Position numbers and translations under genes: made by a program. The notes under the pieces are model-generated. The model was not told the origin of the DNA. It did not search any database and worked only from the letters and a program-made list of their open reading frames with translations. A stretch of DNA of 64,000 nt from Kaistella sp. SH40-3 (lineage in GTDB: Bacteria; Bacteroidota; Bacteroidia; Flavobacteriales; Weeksellaceae): NCBI RefSeq assembly GCF_030686865.1, contig NZ_JAQYUS010000011.1:1-64000 (forward strand), given 5' to 3'. Positions 44,993 through 53,493 of the stretch are shown piece after piece (positions within the stretch are counted from its first letter, which is position 1; the number at the start of each line of letters is the position of its first letter).

Positions 44993-45961
44993 TTGAAAGA
45001 AACAGTCACTCAATTTTTCAATAACCTTGGTTTGTTCAGTCCGTTGGATTTTACAGATCCGGTGACTTATTTTGTTCCCGGATTTATTCTTTTGATTTTA
45101 GGGGAAACATTTTTATATCAAATTCCTCAAAAATTATTTACTAAGAAGTTGGTCAAAGATGAACTTTCCAGTGTTGGATTGGGTTTGGGCGCAATGTTTT
45201 TGGATTTTGGGATGAAAGCTATTTCGCTTTCCTATTTTTTCTGGATTTACAACCATCTCAGATTAACCAATTTTTTTGGAATTGAGAATTTTTCGGAATT
45301 TTTCACTTTAAAATGGCAACTCGAACATTGGTGGTTATGGATTTTGGTTTTGATCGTTCAGGATTTTGGGTTTTACTGGCATCATCGTTTGAGCCATAAA
45401 ATTCGGCTGCTTTGGACGGGACATGTTAATCATCATTCTGCGACGCACCTTAGTTTTGCGATTGCTTTGCGACAAGGTTGGTTCGAAATTATATACCGCG
45501 ATATCTGGTATATTCCTTTTGTTTTGGTGGGTTTTCACCCAATTATGATTGCGATGATGCATCAAATTAATTTAATTTATCAGTTTTGGCCCCATACCAA
45601 TGCAATCGGAAAACTCGGGTGGTTCGATAAAATTTTTAATTCACCGTCCAATCATCGCGTGCATCATTCCCGAAATATTTCAGATTTAGACAAAAATTAT
45701 GGTGGAATATTGATGATTTGGGATCATCTTTTTGGAACTTATAAAGCTGAAAATAAAAAAATCGAAGAATACGGAATTCTACATAACATTCAAACTCACA
45801 ATGTTTTCCATATCGTTTTCGATGAATTGGGTAATCTAATAAAGGATGTGAAATCTGCTCCGAATTTTAAAGCGAAACTGAACTATATTTTCAATGCGCC
45901 CGGTTGGAGACATAGTGGAAAAGATGAACGGATTGCCACCTTGCAAAAGAATTCAAATTAA
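44993..45961 (+). CDS. Sterol desaturase / fatty-acid hydroxylase family protein
   Basis: 322 residues, TTG start (the next Met is far inside the conserved part). Several transmembrane helices in the N-terminal half are followed by the di-iron histidine clusters HHRLSH near 123-128, HVNHHS near 136-141, and NHRVHHSR near 219. The family hydroxylates or desaturates lipids in the membrane, such as carotenoids, sterols or sphingolipids. The lipid here is unknown. It follows prfB by 41 bp. Confidence 0.88.
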   Translation: MKETVTQFFNNLGLFSPLDFTDPVTYFVPGFILLILGETFLYQIPQKLFTKKLVKDELSSVGLGLGAMFLDFGMKAISLSYFFWIYNHLRLTNFFGIENFSEFFTLKWQLEHWWLWILVLIVQDFGFYWHHRLSHKIRLLWTGHVNHHSATHLSFAIALRQGWFEIIYRDIWYIPFVLVGFHPIMIAMMHQINLIYQFWPHTNAIGKLGWFDKIFNSPSNHRVHHSRNISDLDKNYGGILMIWDHLFGTYKAENKKIEEYGILHNIQTHNVFHIVFDELGNLIKDVKSAPNFKAKLNYIFNAPGWRHSGKDERIATLQKNSN

Positions 45962-46035
45962 TTATTTGTTAAATAAACTTAAATAATTTTCATTACCGAT
46001 TTTAATAAAGTATTTTTGTTTTTTTTAGAAAATAT

Positions 46036-46731
46036 ATGGGAAATTTCGAAAGTTGGAAGGATCTTTTAAATCCTGAATTTTATATACAAATGGGCGGTTT
46101 CTGGCTCATTTTATTTATCATTTTTGCTGAAACAGGTTTGTTCGTTGGGTTTTTTCTACCTGGCGACAGTTTACTTTTTGTATCTGGAATCTACGCGGTA
46201 GAAATTATTAAAGAAACTTTTGGTTCTACCGGAAGTGATTTATTGGATACCACAATCTTAGCGACCTCGGTTGCAATCGCTGCCGTTATTGGTAACGAAA
46301 TCGGTTACTGGTTTGGGTTAAAAGCGGGCCCCGCTTTATATAAAAGAGAAGATTCATTCCTTTTCAAAAAGAAATACCTTTTCCAGGCACATGATTTTTT
46401 TGAAGAACATGGCGCACTGGCTGTGATTATGGCGAGATTCTTACCAATCGTAAGAACCTTCACTCCAATTGTTGCGGGAATTGTGAAGATGGATAAAACC
46501 CGATTTTTAATTGATAATATTATTGGTGCGTTTTTGTGGTCGTTCTCTTTAATTTTTGCTGGACATTATTTGGATGCCTTATTTAAAAACCAGTTCGATA
46601 TTGATTTGAAATCGCATTTAGAAATGATCATCATCATTATCGTATTGATTACAACCGTTCCAATTGTCGCGAAATTTTTCTTCGGAAAAAAGAAAGAAGA
46701 AGTGAAGAATGATATCGATACTGACGGATAA
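46036..46731 (+). CDS. DedA-family membrane protein
   Basis: 231 residues with about five membrane segments and the family signatures FAETGLFVGFFLPGDSLLF near 35-53 (with the Glu/Asp pair) and FLPIVRTFTPIVAGIVKMD near 138-156, where the Arg and Gly/Pro repeat are typical. DedA/VTT proteins translocate or flip phospholipids (for example undecaprenyl phosphate or phosphatidylethanolamine) and help keep the membrane potential. The precise lipid is unknown. Confidence 0.92.
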   Translation: MGNFESWKDLLNPEFYIQMGGFWLILFIIFAETGLFVGFFLPGDSLLFVSGIYAVEIIKETFGSTGSDLLDTTILATSVAIAAVIGNEIGYWFGLKAGPALYKREDSFLFKKKYLFQAHDFFEEHGALAVIMARFLPIVRTFTPIVAGIVKMDKTRFLIDNIIGAFLWSFSLIFAGHYLDALFKNQFDIDLKSHLEMIIIIIVLITTVPIVAKFFFGKKKEEVKNDIDTDG

Positions 46732-46750
46732 CATGATCTTATAAAAATAT

Positions 46751-46782
46751 AAAACAGCATTCTTCTGAATGCTGTTTTTTTG
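46751..46782 (+). terminator. Terminator after the DedA gene
   Basis: AACAGCATTC and GAATGCTGTT form a stem with a short loop and are followed by T residues; also near the end of the convergent gene at 46832. Confidence 0.9.
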
Positions 46783-46831
46783 TGATATTTAGAAATCTTT
46801 CAGAATTTAAAATGTGTAGAAGAATTGAGAA

Positions 46832-47200
46832 TTATTTTGTTTCGCTCTTTAATCTCTCGATCAGCATGGTGATTATTCTTCTGTTATATTCTTTGCTTTC
46901 TAAATTGTAGGTTTGTAATTCTTCAAAGGTAAACATACCTATCGTTATTCCGATAAAGGTGTTTTTTAGAACCATATCTTTCTGAAGACTGAGTTCAATA
47001 AAGGTTCTTTTTTTTGCTCCAGTTAACGAGTCATAATTTGATTTTTGTCGAGTAGCATACGCTGCAAATAAGGAGGAGTAAATTTCGTGTTGTAGTTTTA
47101 GAATAGGTCTTAAAGTTTGGTTTTGAAACAGTTCTTTCGGTGTACTTGTCTCTATAATTGGGAGTTCTAAAGTCGGTCTTATATCTAATTTACTGATCAT
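46832..47200 (-). CDS. Conserved hypothetical protein (Flavobacteriia)
   Basis: 122 residues, mostly helical, without a signal peptide. Recognisable pieces are FQNQTLRPILKLQHEIYSSLF near 27-47 and KDMVLKNTFIGITIGMFTFEEL near 78-99. In databases similar proteins are sometimes called glyoxalase, but I see no VOC metal motif and give no function. It is divergent from arsR across 166 bp. Confidence 0.75.
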   Translation of the reverse strand: MISKLDIRPTLELPIIETSTPKELFQNQTLRPILKLQHEIYSSLFAAYATRQKSNYDSLTGAKKRTFIELSLQKDMVLKNTFIGITIGMFTFEELQTYNLESKEYNRRIITMLIERLKSETK

Positions 47201-47340
47201 CGTAATCTATTTTGGTAAGGTATTATTTGCCTCTTGGTTTCGAGCAAAAATAGGCTTTATTTTCATTGCATTCTTTTTTACTTCTATAAAAAAATAAAAA
47301 TTTTCATTAAAATAAAGTTGAAATTTAAAAGTCATTATCG

Positions 47341-47356
47341 TAATATTGCAATATTA
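47341..47356. promoter_or_regulatory. ArsR operator: 16-bp perfect palindrome over the -7 box
   Basis: TAATATTGCAATATTA is a perfect palindrome that ends 10 bp before the arsR ATG. TTG at 47318-47320 and the near-consensus TAATATTG at 47341 are 20 bp apart, so the operator covers the promoter's -7 element. Autorepression relieved by arsenite or antimonite is inferred from the family. Confidence 0.75.
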
Positions 47357-47366
47357 AAATAAGATA

Positions 47367-47696
47367 ATGGGAGCGAGTAAAACAGAACACTTTTCGGAGC
47401 AGCAAAATGAAATGGCAAAGATTGCAAAAGCCTTGGCGCATCCGGCTCGGATTGCGATTCTGGAACATCTTTTAAAAGTGAATGAATGCATTTGCGGAGA
47501 TATTGTTTCTGAACTTCCACTAGCACAACCAACTGTTTCTCAACATTTAAAAGAAATGAAAAATGCCGGACTCATCAAGGGAACGATTGAAGGCAATTCT
47601 GTCTGTTATTGTCTTAATGAAAAAACCATCGAAAAACTCCATCTCTATTTTAAAGAAATTTCAATCAACTTATCCGAAAGAAATACGTGTTGTTAA
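47367..47696 (+). CDS. arsR: ArsR-family metalloregulator
   Basis: 109 residues. The winged helix contains [14 protein letters not shown] and the recognition helix [17 protein letters not shown]. The arsenic box ECICGDIV places Cys41 and Cys43 in the alpha-3 position used by As(III) sensors, and the protein ends CC, which may add ligands. It should repress its own operon until As(III) binds. It lies 46 bp before arsM. Confidence 0.92.
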   Translation: MGASKTEHFSEQQNEMAKIAKALAHPARIAILEHLLKVNECICGDIVSELPLAQPTVSQHLKEMKNAGLIKGTIEGNSVCYCLNEKTIEKLHLYFKEISINLSERNTCC

Positions 47697-47742
47697 ATAT
47701 TTAATAACATCATCAATCATCTAACACCCAATACCTAAAATC

Positions 47743-48576
47743 ATGAATACCAACGAAGAAATCAAAGAAATGGTAAAGCAAAAATACAGTGAAATTGCTT
47801 TACAAGATCAGGAAACCAACGCCTCATCTTGCTGCGGAAGTGGAGGATGCAGCACCGAAGTGTACAATATCATGAGCGATGAATACGAACATTTGGAAGG
47901 ATATAGCGCCGAAGCAGATTTGAAATTAGGTTGCGGTTTGCCCACAGAGTTTGCTAAGATTAAACCTGGACATACCGTGGTTGATTTAGGAAGTGGCGCT
48001 GGAAATGATTGTTTCGTTGCGAGACATGAAACGGGAGAATCCGGAAAAGTTATAGGAATAGATTTTACGCCCGAGATGATTGATAAGGCGAGACTCAATG
48101 CTGATAAATTGAAATTCAATAATGTTGAATTCAGATTAGGTGATATTGAAAATATCCCGACCATGAGTAATATCGCTGATGTCGTGGTGAGCAATTGCGT
48201 GATGAATTTGGTGCCCAACAAACCTAAAGCGTTTAGCGAAGTGCATCGGATTTTGAAAGTGGGCGGCCACTTCAGTATTTCAGATATTGTTTTAACTGGC
48301 GATCTTCCAGAAAGAATTAAAAACGCTGCCGAAATGTACGCAGGTTGTGTGGCAAGTGCGATTCAGAAAGAGGACTATTTAGAAATTATTAAAAATTCCG
48401 GATTCAAAAACATCACGATTCAAAAAGAAAAACCGATCATCATTCCGAATGATATTTTGAAAAATTATTTGAGTGAAGAGGAAATCGAAACTTACAATTC
48501 TAATAAAAATATTATTTTCAGCATCACCGTTTACGCCGAAAAACTGAATGAATGTTGTGGCCCGACTTGCTGTTAA
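47743..48576 (+). CDS. arsM: Arsenite S-adenosylmethionine methyltransferase
   Basis: 277 residues, class I SAM methyltransferase with the SAM motif VVDLGSGAGNDC near 79-90. The catalytic Cys triad is present as C64 (KLGCGLP), C152 (SNCVMN) and C202 (YAGCVAS). Extra thiols are at the N-terminus (SSCCGSGGC) and in a C-terminal CCGPTCC tail that may deliver or hold arsenic. It methylates As(III) stepwise to methylated and volatile forms. With arsR alone, and no arsB, acr3 or arsC seen, the unit is a minimal methylation-based resistance operon. Confidence 0.94.
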   Translation: MNTNEEIKEMVKQKYSEIALQDQETNASSCCGSGGCSTEVYNIMSDEYEHLEGYSAEADLKLGCGLPTEFAKIKPGHTVVDLGSGAGNDCFVARHETGESGKVIGIDFTPEMIDKARLNADKLKFNNVEFRLGDIENIPTMSNIADVVVSNCVMNLVPNKPKAFSEVHRILKVGGHFSISDIVLTGDLPERIKNAAEMYAGCVASAIQKEDYLEIIKNSGFKNITIQKEKPIIIPNDILKNYLSEEEIETYNSNKNIIFSITVYAEKLNECCGPTCC

Positions 48577-48610
48577 AAACAAGTTAGGTTCAAATATGGA
48601 GTCTTTAATA

Positions 48611-48650
48611 AAATACAAAAGCAAGATTAATTTCTTGCTTTTGTATTTTA
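48611..48650 (+). terminator. Terminator after arsM
   Basis: TACAAAAGCAAGA pairs with TCTTGCTTTTGTA around a short TTAATT-type loop, followed by TTTTA. It also lies 15 bp before the convergent SDR stop. Confidence 0.85.
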
Positions 48651-48664
48651 AGGAAGTAGAAAAA

Positions 48665-49651
48665 TTATTTCTTTTTCGATTTAATGTATAGAAATCCAAG
48701 TGCAATTCCTGCTGCCATCATAATTACCGTCTTTTGTTTTCTCGACGGGACGGGAATTGCCAATTCTCCATAGATTCTCATTGGATCTTTTGACGGATAA
48801 TTTACGTTTCCACTGGTGTTGGTGTCTGCGTTTGGTTTCATACCTAATCGTAAAATAGCAGAGGCGGTATTGATAATCGCTTTTGGAAATAAGCCGTACA
48901 GAATTTTACTCACTTGCGCATAAACATCAGTGATGATGCTTTTTTTTGGGTTTTTTGCAGTTTCAACCATTTGTGCTGCCAATTCACGTGGATCAACAGA
49001 AAATGGTGGGATCTTGAAATCCAATCCAGAATATTTAGCGGAATGCATGTTGCCTGTTGATCTTTGAATTCCGGGATATAATCCGACAATATGAATATTG
49101 GGTTCATTGGAAACTTCCCCCTGTAAGCCTTCTACCATACCGCGGATCCCAAATTTTGTACTGGAATAAGCCGTAGAATAGGGTGCAGGCATCCATCCTC
49201 CAATCGAAACATTATTGATTAAAATTCCTTCTTTCTGTTTTTTAAATATTGGAAGAACGGTGTGAGCGCCATGTAAAAATCCCAGTAAATTTGTTTTTAC
49301 AACTTGATCCATTGTTTCGACGGGGATTTCTTCAAATTTTCCACTGGCCATAACGCCGGCATTATTCACCCAAATATCGATGCGTCCATTAAACTGTAAG
49401 GCTTGTTCTGCTAGATTCTGAACTTGCTGTGCATCGGAAACATCGGTTTGAACTCCTAAGGCAACTACTTCTAAATCATGGCATAATGCTACGGTTTCAT
49501 CTAACCCTTCCTGACCTCTGGCGGCAACAACGACGTTGCAGCCTTCCAAGGCAAATGCTTCTGCCGCGGCTCTTCCGACACCACTTGTTCCACCAGTTAT
49601 AACAACTGTTTTACCGCGTAATTCTCCATATTTTATTTCTTGATTTTCCAT
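48665..49651 (-). CDS. SDR-family oxidoreductase with a C-terminal membrane anchor
   Basis: 328 residues. The Rossmann motif VVITGGTSGVGRAAAEAF is near 15, NNAGVM near 97, and the catalytic pair SIGG with YSSTKFG near 149-165. The C-terminal end carries a hydrophobic segment VIMMAAGIALGFLYIKSKKK, so the enzyme is probably tail-anchored in the inner membrane. It is an NAD(P)-dependent dehydrogenase/reductase, and the substrate (a lipid-like compound seems possible) is unknown. Confidence 0.88.
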   Translation of the reverse strand: MENQEIKYGELRGKTVVITGGTSGVGRAAAEAFALEGCNVVVAARGQEGLDETVALCHDLEVVALGVQTDVSDAQQVQNLAEQALQFNGRIDIWVNNAGVMASGKFEEIPVETMDQVVKTNLLGFLHGAHTVLPIFKKQKEGILINNVSIGGWMPAPYSTAYSSTKFGIRGMVEGLQGEVSNEPNIHIVGLYPGIQRSTGNMHSAKYSGLDFKIPPFSVDPRELAAQMVETAKNPKKSIITDVYAQVSKILYGLFPKAIINTASAILRLGMKPNADTNTSGNVNYPSKDPMRIYGELAIPVPSRKQKTVIMMAAGIALGFLYIKSKKK

Positions 49652-49854
49652 AAGTTTAAATTGTAATGTTGTATTGATGTTTATTGGGTATCAATTATTA
49701 TGCAATTAGCATTATTCAGTCTTCTAAACCTTGGTTATTGTAAATTAAAGGGGTGCGTTTAGCTATTTTCTAATGCGTAAACGCCTTATAGAGGTATTAT
49801 TATGAAATTTTCAAAATGAATTGTTAAATAATTCTTAATTATATTGAAAATCGT

Positions 49855-49862
49855 TATATTTG
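49855..49862 (+). promoter_or_regulatory. TAnnTTTG '-7' box of secDF
   Basis: TATATTTG lies 34 bp before the secDF ATG and is an exact -7 match. I see no TTG at the usual -33 distance. The space from 49652 is otherwise gene-free. Confidence 0.5.
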
Positions 49863-49896
49863 CCGACTATAATTTTAATATTGTAAACTATTAACA

Positions 49897-52824
49897 ATGC
49901 AAGGAAAAGGACTTATTACGCTGGTTGCAATTATTCTGGGACTTATTTGTCTTAATGAATTGTTACCTACATGGTATGCTGGTAAGGTTGAAAGACAGGC
50001 CACTGCTATTGCGGGAAACAACCCCGAAAAATACAACAAGGAAATGGCTCGTCTTTCAAAAGACACTTTGAATCTTGGTTTTACAAAATTGTATTATTCC
50101 AGAGCGAAAGAAAGAGAAATGAAGTTGGGACTGGATTTAAAAGGAGGGATTAACGTTCTTTTAGAAATCAACCAAAGAGATTTGGTAAACGATTTAACCC
50201 AGTATTCTACCAACCCAATTCTTTTGGAAGCGCTGGATAAAACCGATCAAGCTCAAAAAAATTCTACCAGAAACTATATTGAGAATTTCTTTATTGAATT
50301 TGAAGCGGTAAACAAAGAGAAAGGAACAAACCTTAAACTTGCTGATCCGGAAATTTTCGGGAATACCAATCTTACAGAAATTAAATACAACTCATCGGAT
50401 GATGAAGTTAAAAATATCGTCAGAAGAAAAATTAGTGCTTCTGAAGGATCTGCTTACGAAGTAATCAGAACCCGTATTGATAAAATGGGAGTTACCCAGC
50501 CAAACGTTCAGCGTGTTCCAGGAACAGGAAGAATTTCGGTAGAAATGCCCGGAAGTAAAGATATCGACCGTGTAAAGAAAATGTTGGCGACTTCTGCAAA
50601 ACTACAGTTCTGGGAAGTACAAACTATTCAGGAAGCAATTCCTTATTTGGAGCAATTGTCAACAGTAGTTCCTTTAAAAGCAGACTCAATTGGTGTTCCT
50701 AAAAACACGAATTTAATGAACATGCTTCAGTTGAACTCTTTGAAATCAAGTGGAGTTGGTAACATTAAACTTTCTGATACGGCTGTAGTTAATAAAATAT
50801 TAAACTCAAAAATTGCGAAAGAACTTCGTCCGGCGAACATCAAATACACTCAGTTTATGTGGGGGTATAAACCGGAATCTACTGATCCAACTAATTTAGT
50901 ACTTTATGCAATTCGTGGTAATATTAACCAAAAAGCACCGGTTGATGGCGCTGTAGAATCTGCAAGAGTTAACTATGACGAACTTGGGAGAGTAGTTGTG
51001 GATATGCAGATGGATTCTAAAGGTTCGAAAGAATGGAAAGCCATGACTGCCAAAAACGTGAACAAATCAGTAGCAGTTACTTTAGATAATGTAGTGTATA
51101 CAGCACCAAATGTTGTAAATGAAATCCCGAACGGAAGAACGCAAATCTCTGGTAACTTCTCTCAGGAAGAAGCGCAGGATTTAGTAAATGTTTTGGGCGC
51201 AGGTAAACTTCCTGCAAGTGCTAAAATTGTACAGGCAGATGTTGTTGGGCCATCATTGGGCCAACAGTCAATCGATGCGGGAATGCTTTCTTTCTTAATC
51301 GCATTTTTAGTAATCGTTTGTTACATCATTTTCTACTACGGTGGTGCTGGAGTTTATGCAGTTATCGCGATGGTGATTAACTTATTCTACATCTTTGGAA
51401 TCATGGATTCTGTAGATGCGACATTAACCTTGCCTGGTATCGCAGGGATCGTCCTCTCCATGGCCATGGCGGTGGATACCAACGTAATTATTTATGAAAG
51501 AACCAAAGAAGAACTCTTCGCTGGTAAAAATATTCTGGAAGCGTACAAAGACGGTTTCAAACATGCACTTTCTGCGATTATCGATGGTCACTCAACGACG
51601 ATTCTAACCGCAATTGTTTTGTATATCTTCGGAACAGGTCCAATTAAAGGATTTGCAGTAACATTGATCATCGGTATTCTGATGACCTTCTTTACTTCGG
51701 TATTGTTATCAAGAGTAATGATTTTTGCAAGACTGAACAAAGGAAAAGGATTGTCAGTTTGGACTCCTTTAACCAAAAACTTGTTCAGAAATGTTTGGAT
51801 CGACTTTATTGGAAAAAGAAAATACGCTTATATCATTTCAGGAATTCTTACTGTTGGAAGTTTAGTTTCCATCTATGTAAACGGCTTTAAATATGGGATC
51901 GACTTTACAGGTGGTCGTAACTACGTAGTGAAATTCGATAAACCGGTTGATGCTACAAAAACAGAAGATGCTTTAATCAAACTATTTGCTACTGAAGACG
52001 GAAAACTTTCTGCTGTAGAAGCAAAAACTTTCGGAAACGGTAACCAGTTAAAAATCTCTACGGATTATTTAATTGATGATGAATCTTTGAAAGCAGACCA
52101 GACCATTGAACAAAAATTATACGAAGGATTAAAAGCAGATCTTCCGGCAGGACTTACTTTAGAAGAATTCAAAGCAGCAGATACCTCGCACACCGGAATC
52201 GTTTCTTCTACCAAAGTAGGACCAACCGTGGCAGATGATATCAAGACTGGCGGAATGTTCGCAGTAATCGCAGCATTAGCAGGAATCTTCCTCTATATTC
52301 TTGTTCGGTTTACCAAATGGCAGTTCTCTTTAGGAGCGGTAGCAGGACTTGCACATGATGCCATTGTTATTCTGGGGGTGTATTCATTACTTCACAGATA
52401 CATGCCATTTAATATGGAGATCAACCAGGATTTCATTGCGGCAATTTTGACCGTTCTTGGATATTCTATCAATGATACAGTGATTGTATTTGACAGAATC
52501 CGGGAATATTTAAGAGAGAAAAAATCAGTTACATTGGCAGGATTATTTGATGACTCCATCTCAAGCACTTTGGGAAGAACGTTCAATACCTCATTTACCA
52601 CCTTGTTGGTAATCTTGGCCATCTTCATTTTCGGTGGAGAAAACCTAAGAGGATTCATGTTCGCCTTGTTATTGGGTATCGGTTTCGGTACCTATTCATC
52701 CATCTTTATCTCCTCAGCAATCGCTTATGATTTCTTAAAAGGGAAAGGAAAAGGACCAGAAGAAAAACTACACGGCAGAACTTCAGTCGACGTAGAAGTT
52801 GTTGACAACAGAACAAGAAAATAG
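49897..52824 (+). CDS. secDF: Protein translocase subunits SecD-SecF (fused)
   Basis: 975 residues joining SecD and SecF in one chain, as is normal in Bacteroidota. SecD shows TM1, LGLDLKGGINVLLEIN near 75-90, the large P1 head, and TM2-6 with GIVLSMAMAVDTNVIIYERTKEEL. SecF begins near 640 (FKYGIDFTGGRNYVVKFDKP) and ends with YSINDTVIVFDRIREYLREK. The complex uses the proton-motive force to complete Sec protein export. It is cotranscribed with no neighbour, since a terminator follows. Confidence 0.97.
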   Translation: MQGKGLITLVAIILGLICLNELLPTWYAGKVERQATAIAGNNPEKYNKEMARLSKDTLNLGFTKLYYSRAKEREMKLGLDLKGGINVLLEINQRDLVNDLTQYSTNPILLEALDKTDQAQKNSTRNYIENFFIEFEAVNKEKGTNLKLADPEIFGNTNLTEIKYNSSDDEVKNIVRRKISASEGSAYEVIRTRIDKMGVTQPNVQRVPGTGRISVEMPGSKDIDRVKKMLATSAKLQFWEVQTIQEAIPYLEQLSTVVPLKADSIGVPKNTNLMNMLQLNSLKSSGVGNIKLSDTAVVNKILNSKIAKELRPANIKYTQFMWGYKPESTDPTNLVLYAIRGNINQKAPVDGAVESARVNYDELGRVVVDMQMDSKGSKEWKAMTAKNVNKSVAVTLDNVVYTAPNVVNEIPNGRTQISGNFSQEEAQDLVNVLGAGKLPASAKIVQADVVGPSLGQQSIDAGMLSFLIAFLVIVCYIIFYYGGAGVYAVIAMVINLFYIFGIMDSVDATLTLPGIAGIVLSMAMAVDTNVIIYERTKEELFAGKNILEAYKDGFKHALSAIIDGHSTTILTAIVLYIFGTGPIKGFAVTLIIGILMTFFTSVLLSRVMIFARLNKGKGLSVWTPLTKNLFRNVWIDFIGKRKYAYIISGILTVGSLVSIYVNGFKYGIDFTGGRNYVVKFDKPVDATKTEDALIKLFATEDGKLSAVEAKTFGNGNQLKISTDYLIDDESLKADQTIEQKLYEGLKADLPAGLTLEEFKAADTSHTGIVSSTKVGPTVADDIKTGGMFAVIAALAGIFLYILVRFTKWQFSLGAVAGLAHDAIVILGVYSLLHRYMPFNMEINQDFIAAILTVLGYSINDTVIVFDRIREYLREKKSVTLAGLFDDSISSTLGRTFNTSFTTLLVILAIFIFGGENLRGFMFALLLGIGFGTYSSIFISSAIAYDFLKGKGKGPEEKLHGRTSVDVEVVDNRTRK

Positions 52825-52842
52825 ATTTTCTATTTAGATCAT

Positions 52843-52872
52843 AAATGTCCTTCGAAAGAGGGACATTTTTTG
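52843..52872 (+). terminator. Terminator after secDF
   Basis: AAATGTCC pairs with GGACATTT around a 10-nt loop and runs into T residues. Confidence 0.8.
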
Positions 52873-52901
52873 TTTCAAACCTTTCGTAATTCCTTCTTTT
52901 A

Positions 52902-53015
52902 TTTGGGCAGACATTTCCGCCTTCCACTCCCGCTTTTATAATTGGTAGCTTCGACAGGCTCAGCCACCAATTATAAAGAGCTCCGTTCAAGTCGGGCTGC
53001 AAACCCCGATTTAGT
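52902..53015. repeat. Intergenic repeat, family B copy 3, with a 12-bp inverted-repeat core
   Basis: The flanks (GGGCAGACATTTCCGCCTTC, CACTCCCGCTTT, and AGAGCTCCGTTCAAGTCGGG) match the copy at 32834. The core is different: a palindrome TTTATAATTGGT (52935-52946) and ACCAATTATAAA (52966-52977) enclosing AGCTTCGACAGGCTCAGCC. The core looks replaced while the flanks stayed. It lies in the 669-bp gene-free space between secDF and the MFS gene. Confidence 0.78.
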
Positions 53016-53140
53016 CAATTGTCCTTTATTAATTTAAAAATCCTGCAATCCTCAAAAACCAACATTTCAATTTCGCTGAGAGATTTGATTTAGCATTCGA
53101 CATTAAATATTTCAAATAATTCTTTTATTATTATACTTTA

Positions 53141-53220
53141 CCCCTTGCTAAACGAAGTGCCTTTGCGCCCGTAATTTTCGCAGTAAATTATATTAACACT
53201 TTGCGTCTTTGCGTTAAAAA
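53141..53220. repeat. Dispersed intergenic repeat, family A copy 3
   Basis: CCCCTTGCTAAACGAAGTGC, then CTTTGCGCCCGTAATTTTCG, then CACTTTGCGTCTTTGCGTTA. It is very close to the copy at 53291, 70 bp later, so the two look like a recent tandem duplication of the family. Confidence 0.85.
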
Positions 53221-53290
53221 TTTCCATTTTCAAAAACTTACTTTTTTATACAATAATCCATTACTAAACTTAAAAAAAATTCGCTTGCAA

Positions 53291-53369
53291 ACCTTGCTGA
53301 GTGAAACGCCTTTGCGCCCGTAATTTTCACAGTAAATTATATAACACTTTGCGTCTTTGCGTTAAAAAT
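53291..53369. repeat. Dispersed intergenic repeat, family A copy 4
   Basis: ACCTTGCTGAGTGAAACGCC, then TTTGCGCCCGTAATTTTCAC, then CACTTTGCGTCTTTGCGTTA. It shares long identical blocks with copy 3 and with copies 1 and 2 at lower identity. The remaining sequence to 53493 is AT-rich and I see no gene in it. Confidence 0.85.
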
Positions 53370-53493
53370 AATATTGTCTTTTGTTTCTCCTTCTGGAGTT
53401 ATCGATATTCTCATCTATCAGCGAAGCGGTCTATTATCTTTTATCTTTATTCTATTAAAAAAAACCTGACAAAAAACTATCTTTACACCCGCA

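Noticed and set aside
52706-53002. 98-residue - strand frame in the secDF to MFS gap
   Set aside because: It reads through the antisense end of secDF and a family B repeat; no protein motif.
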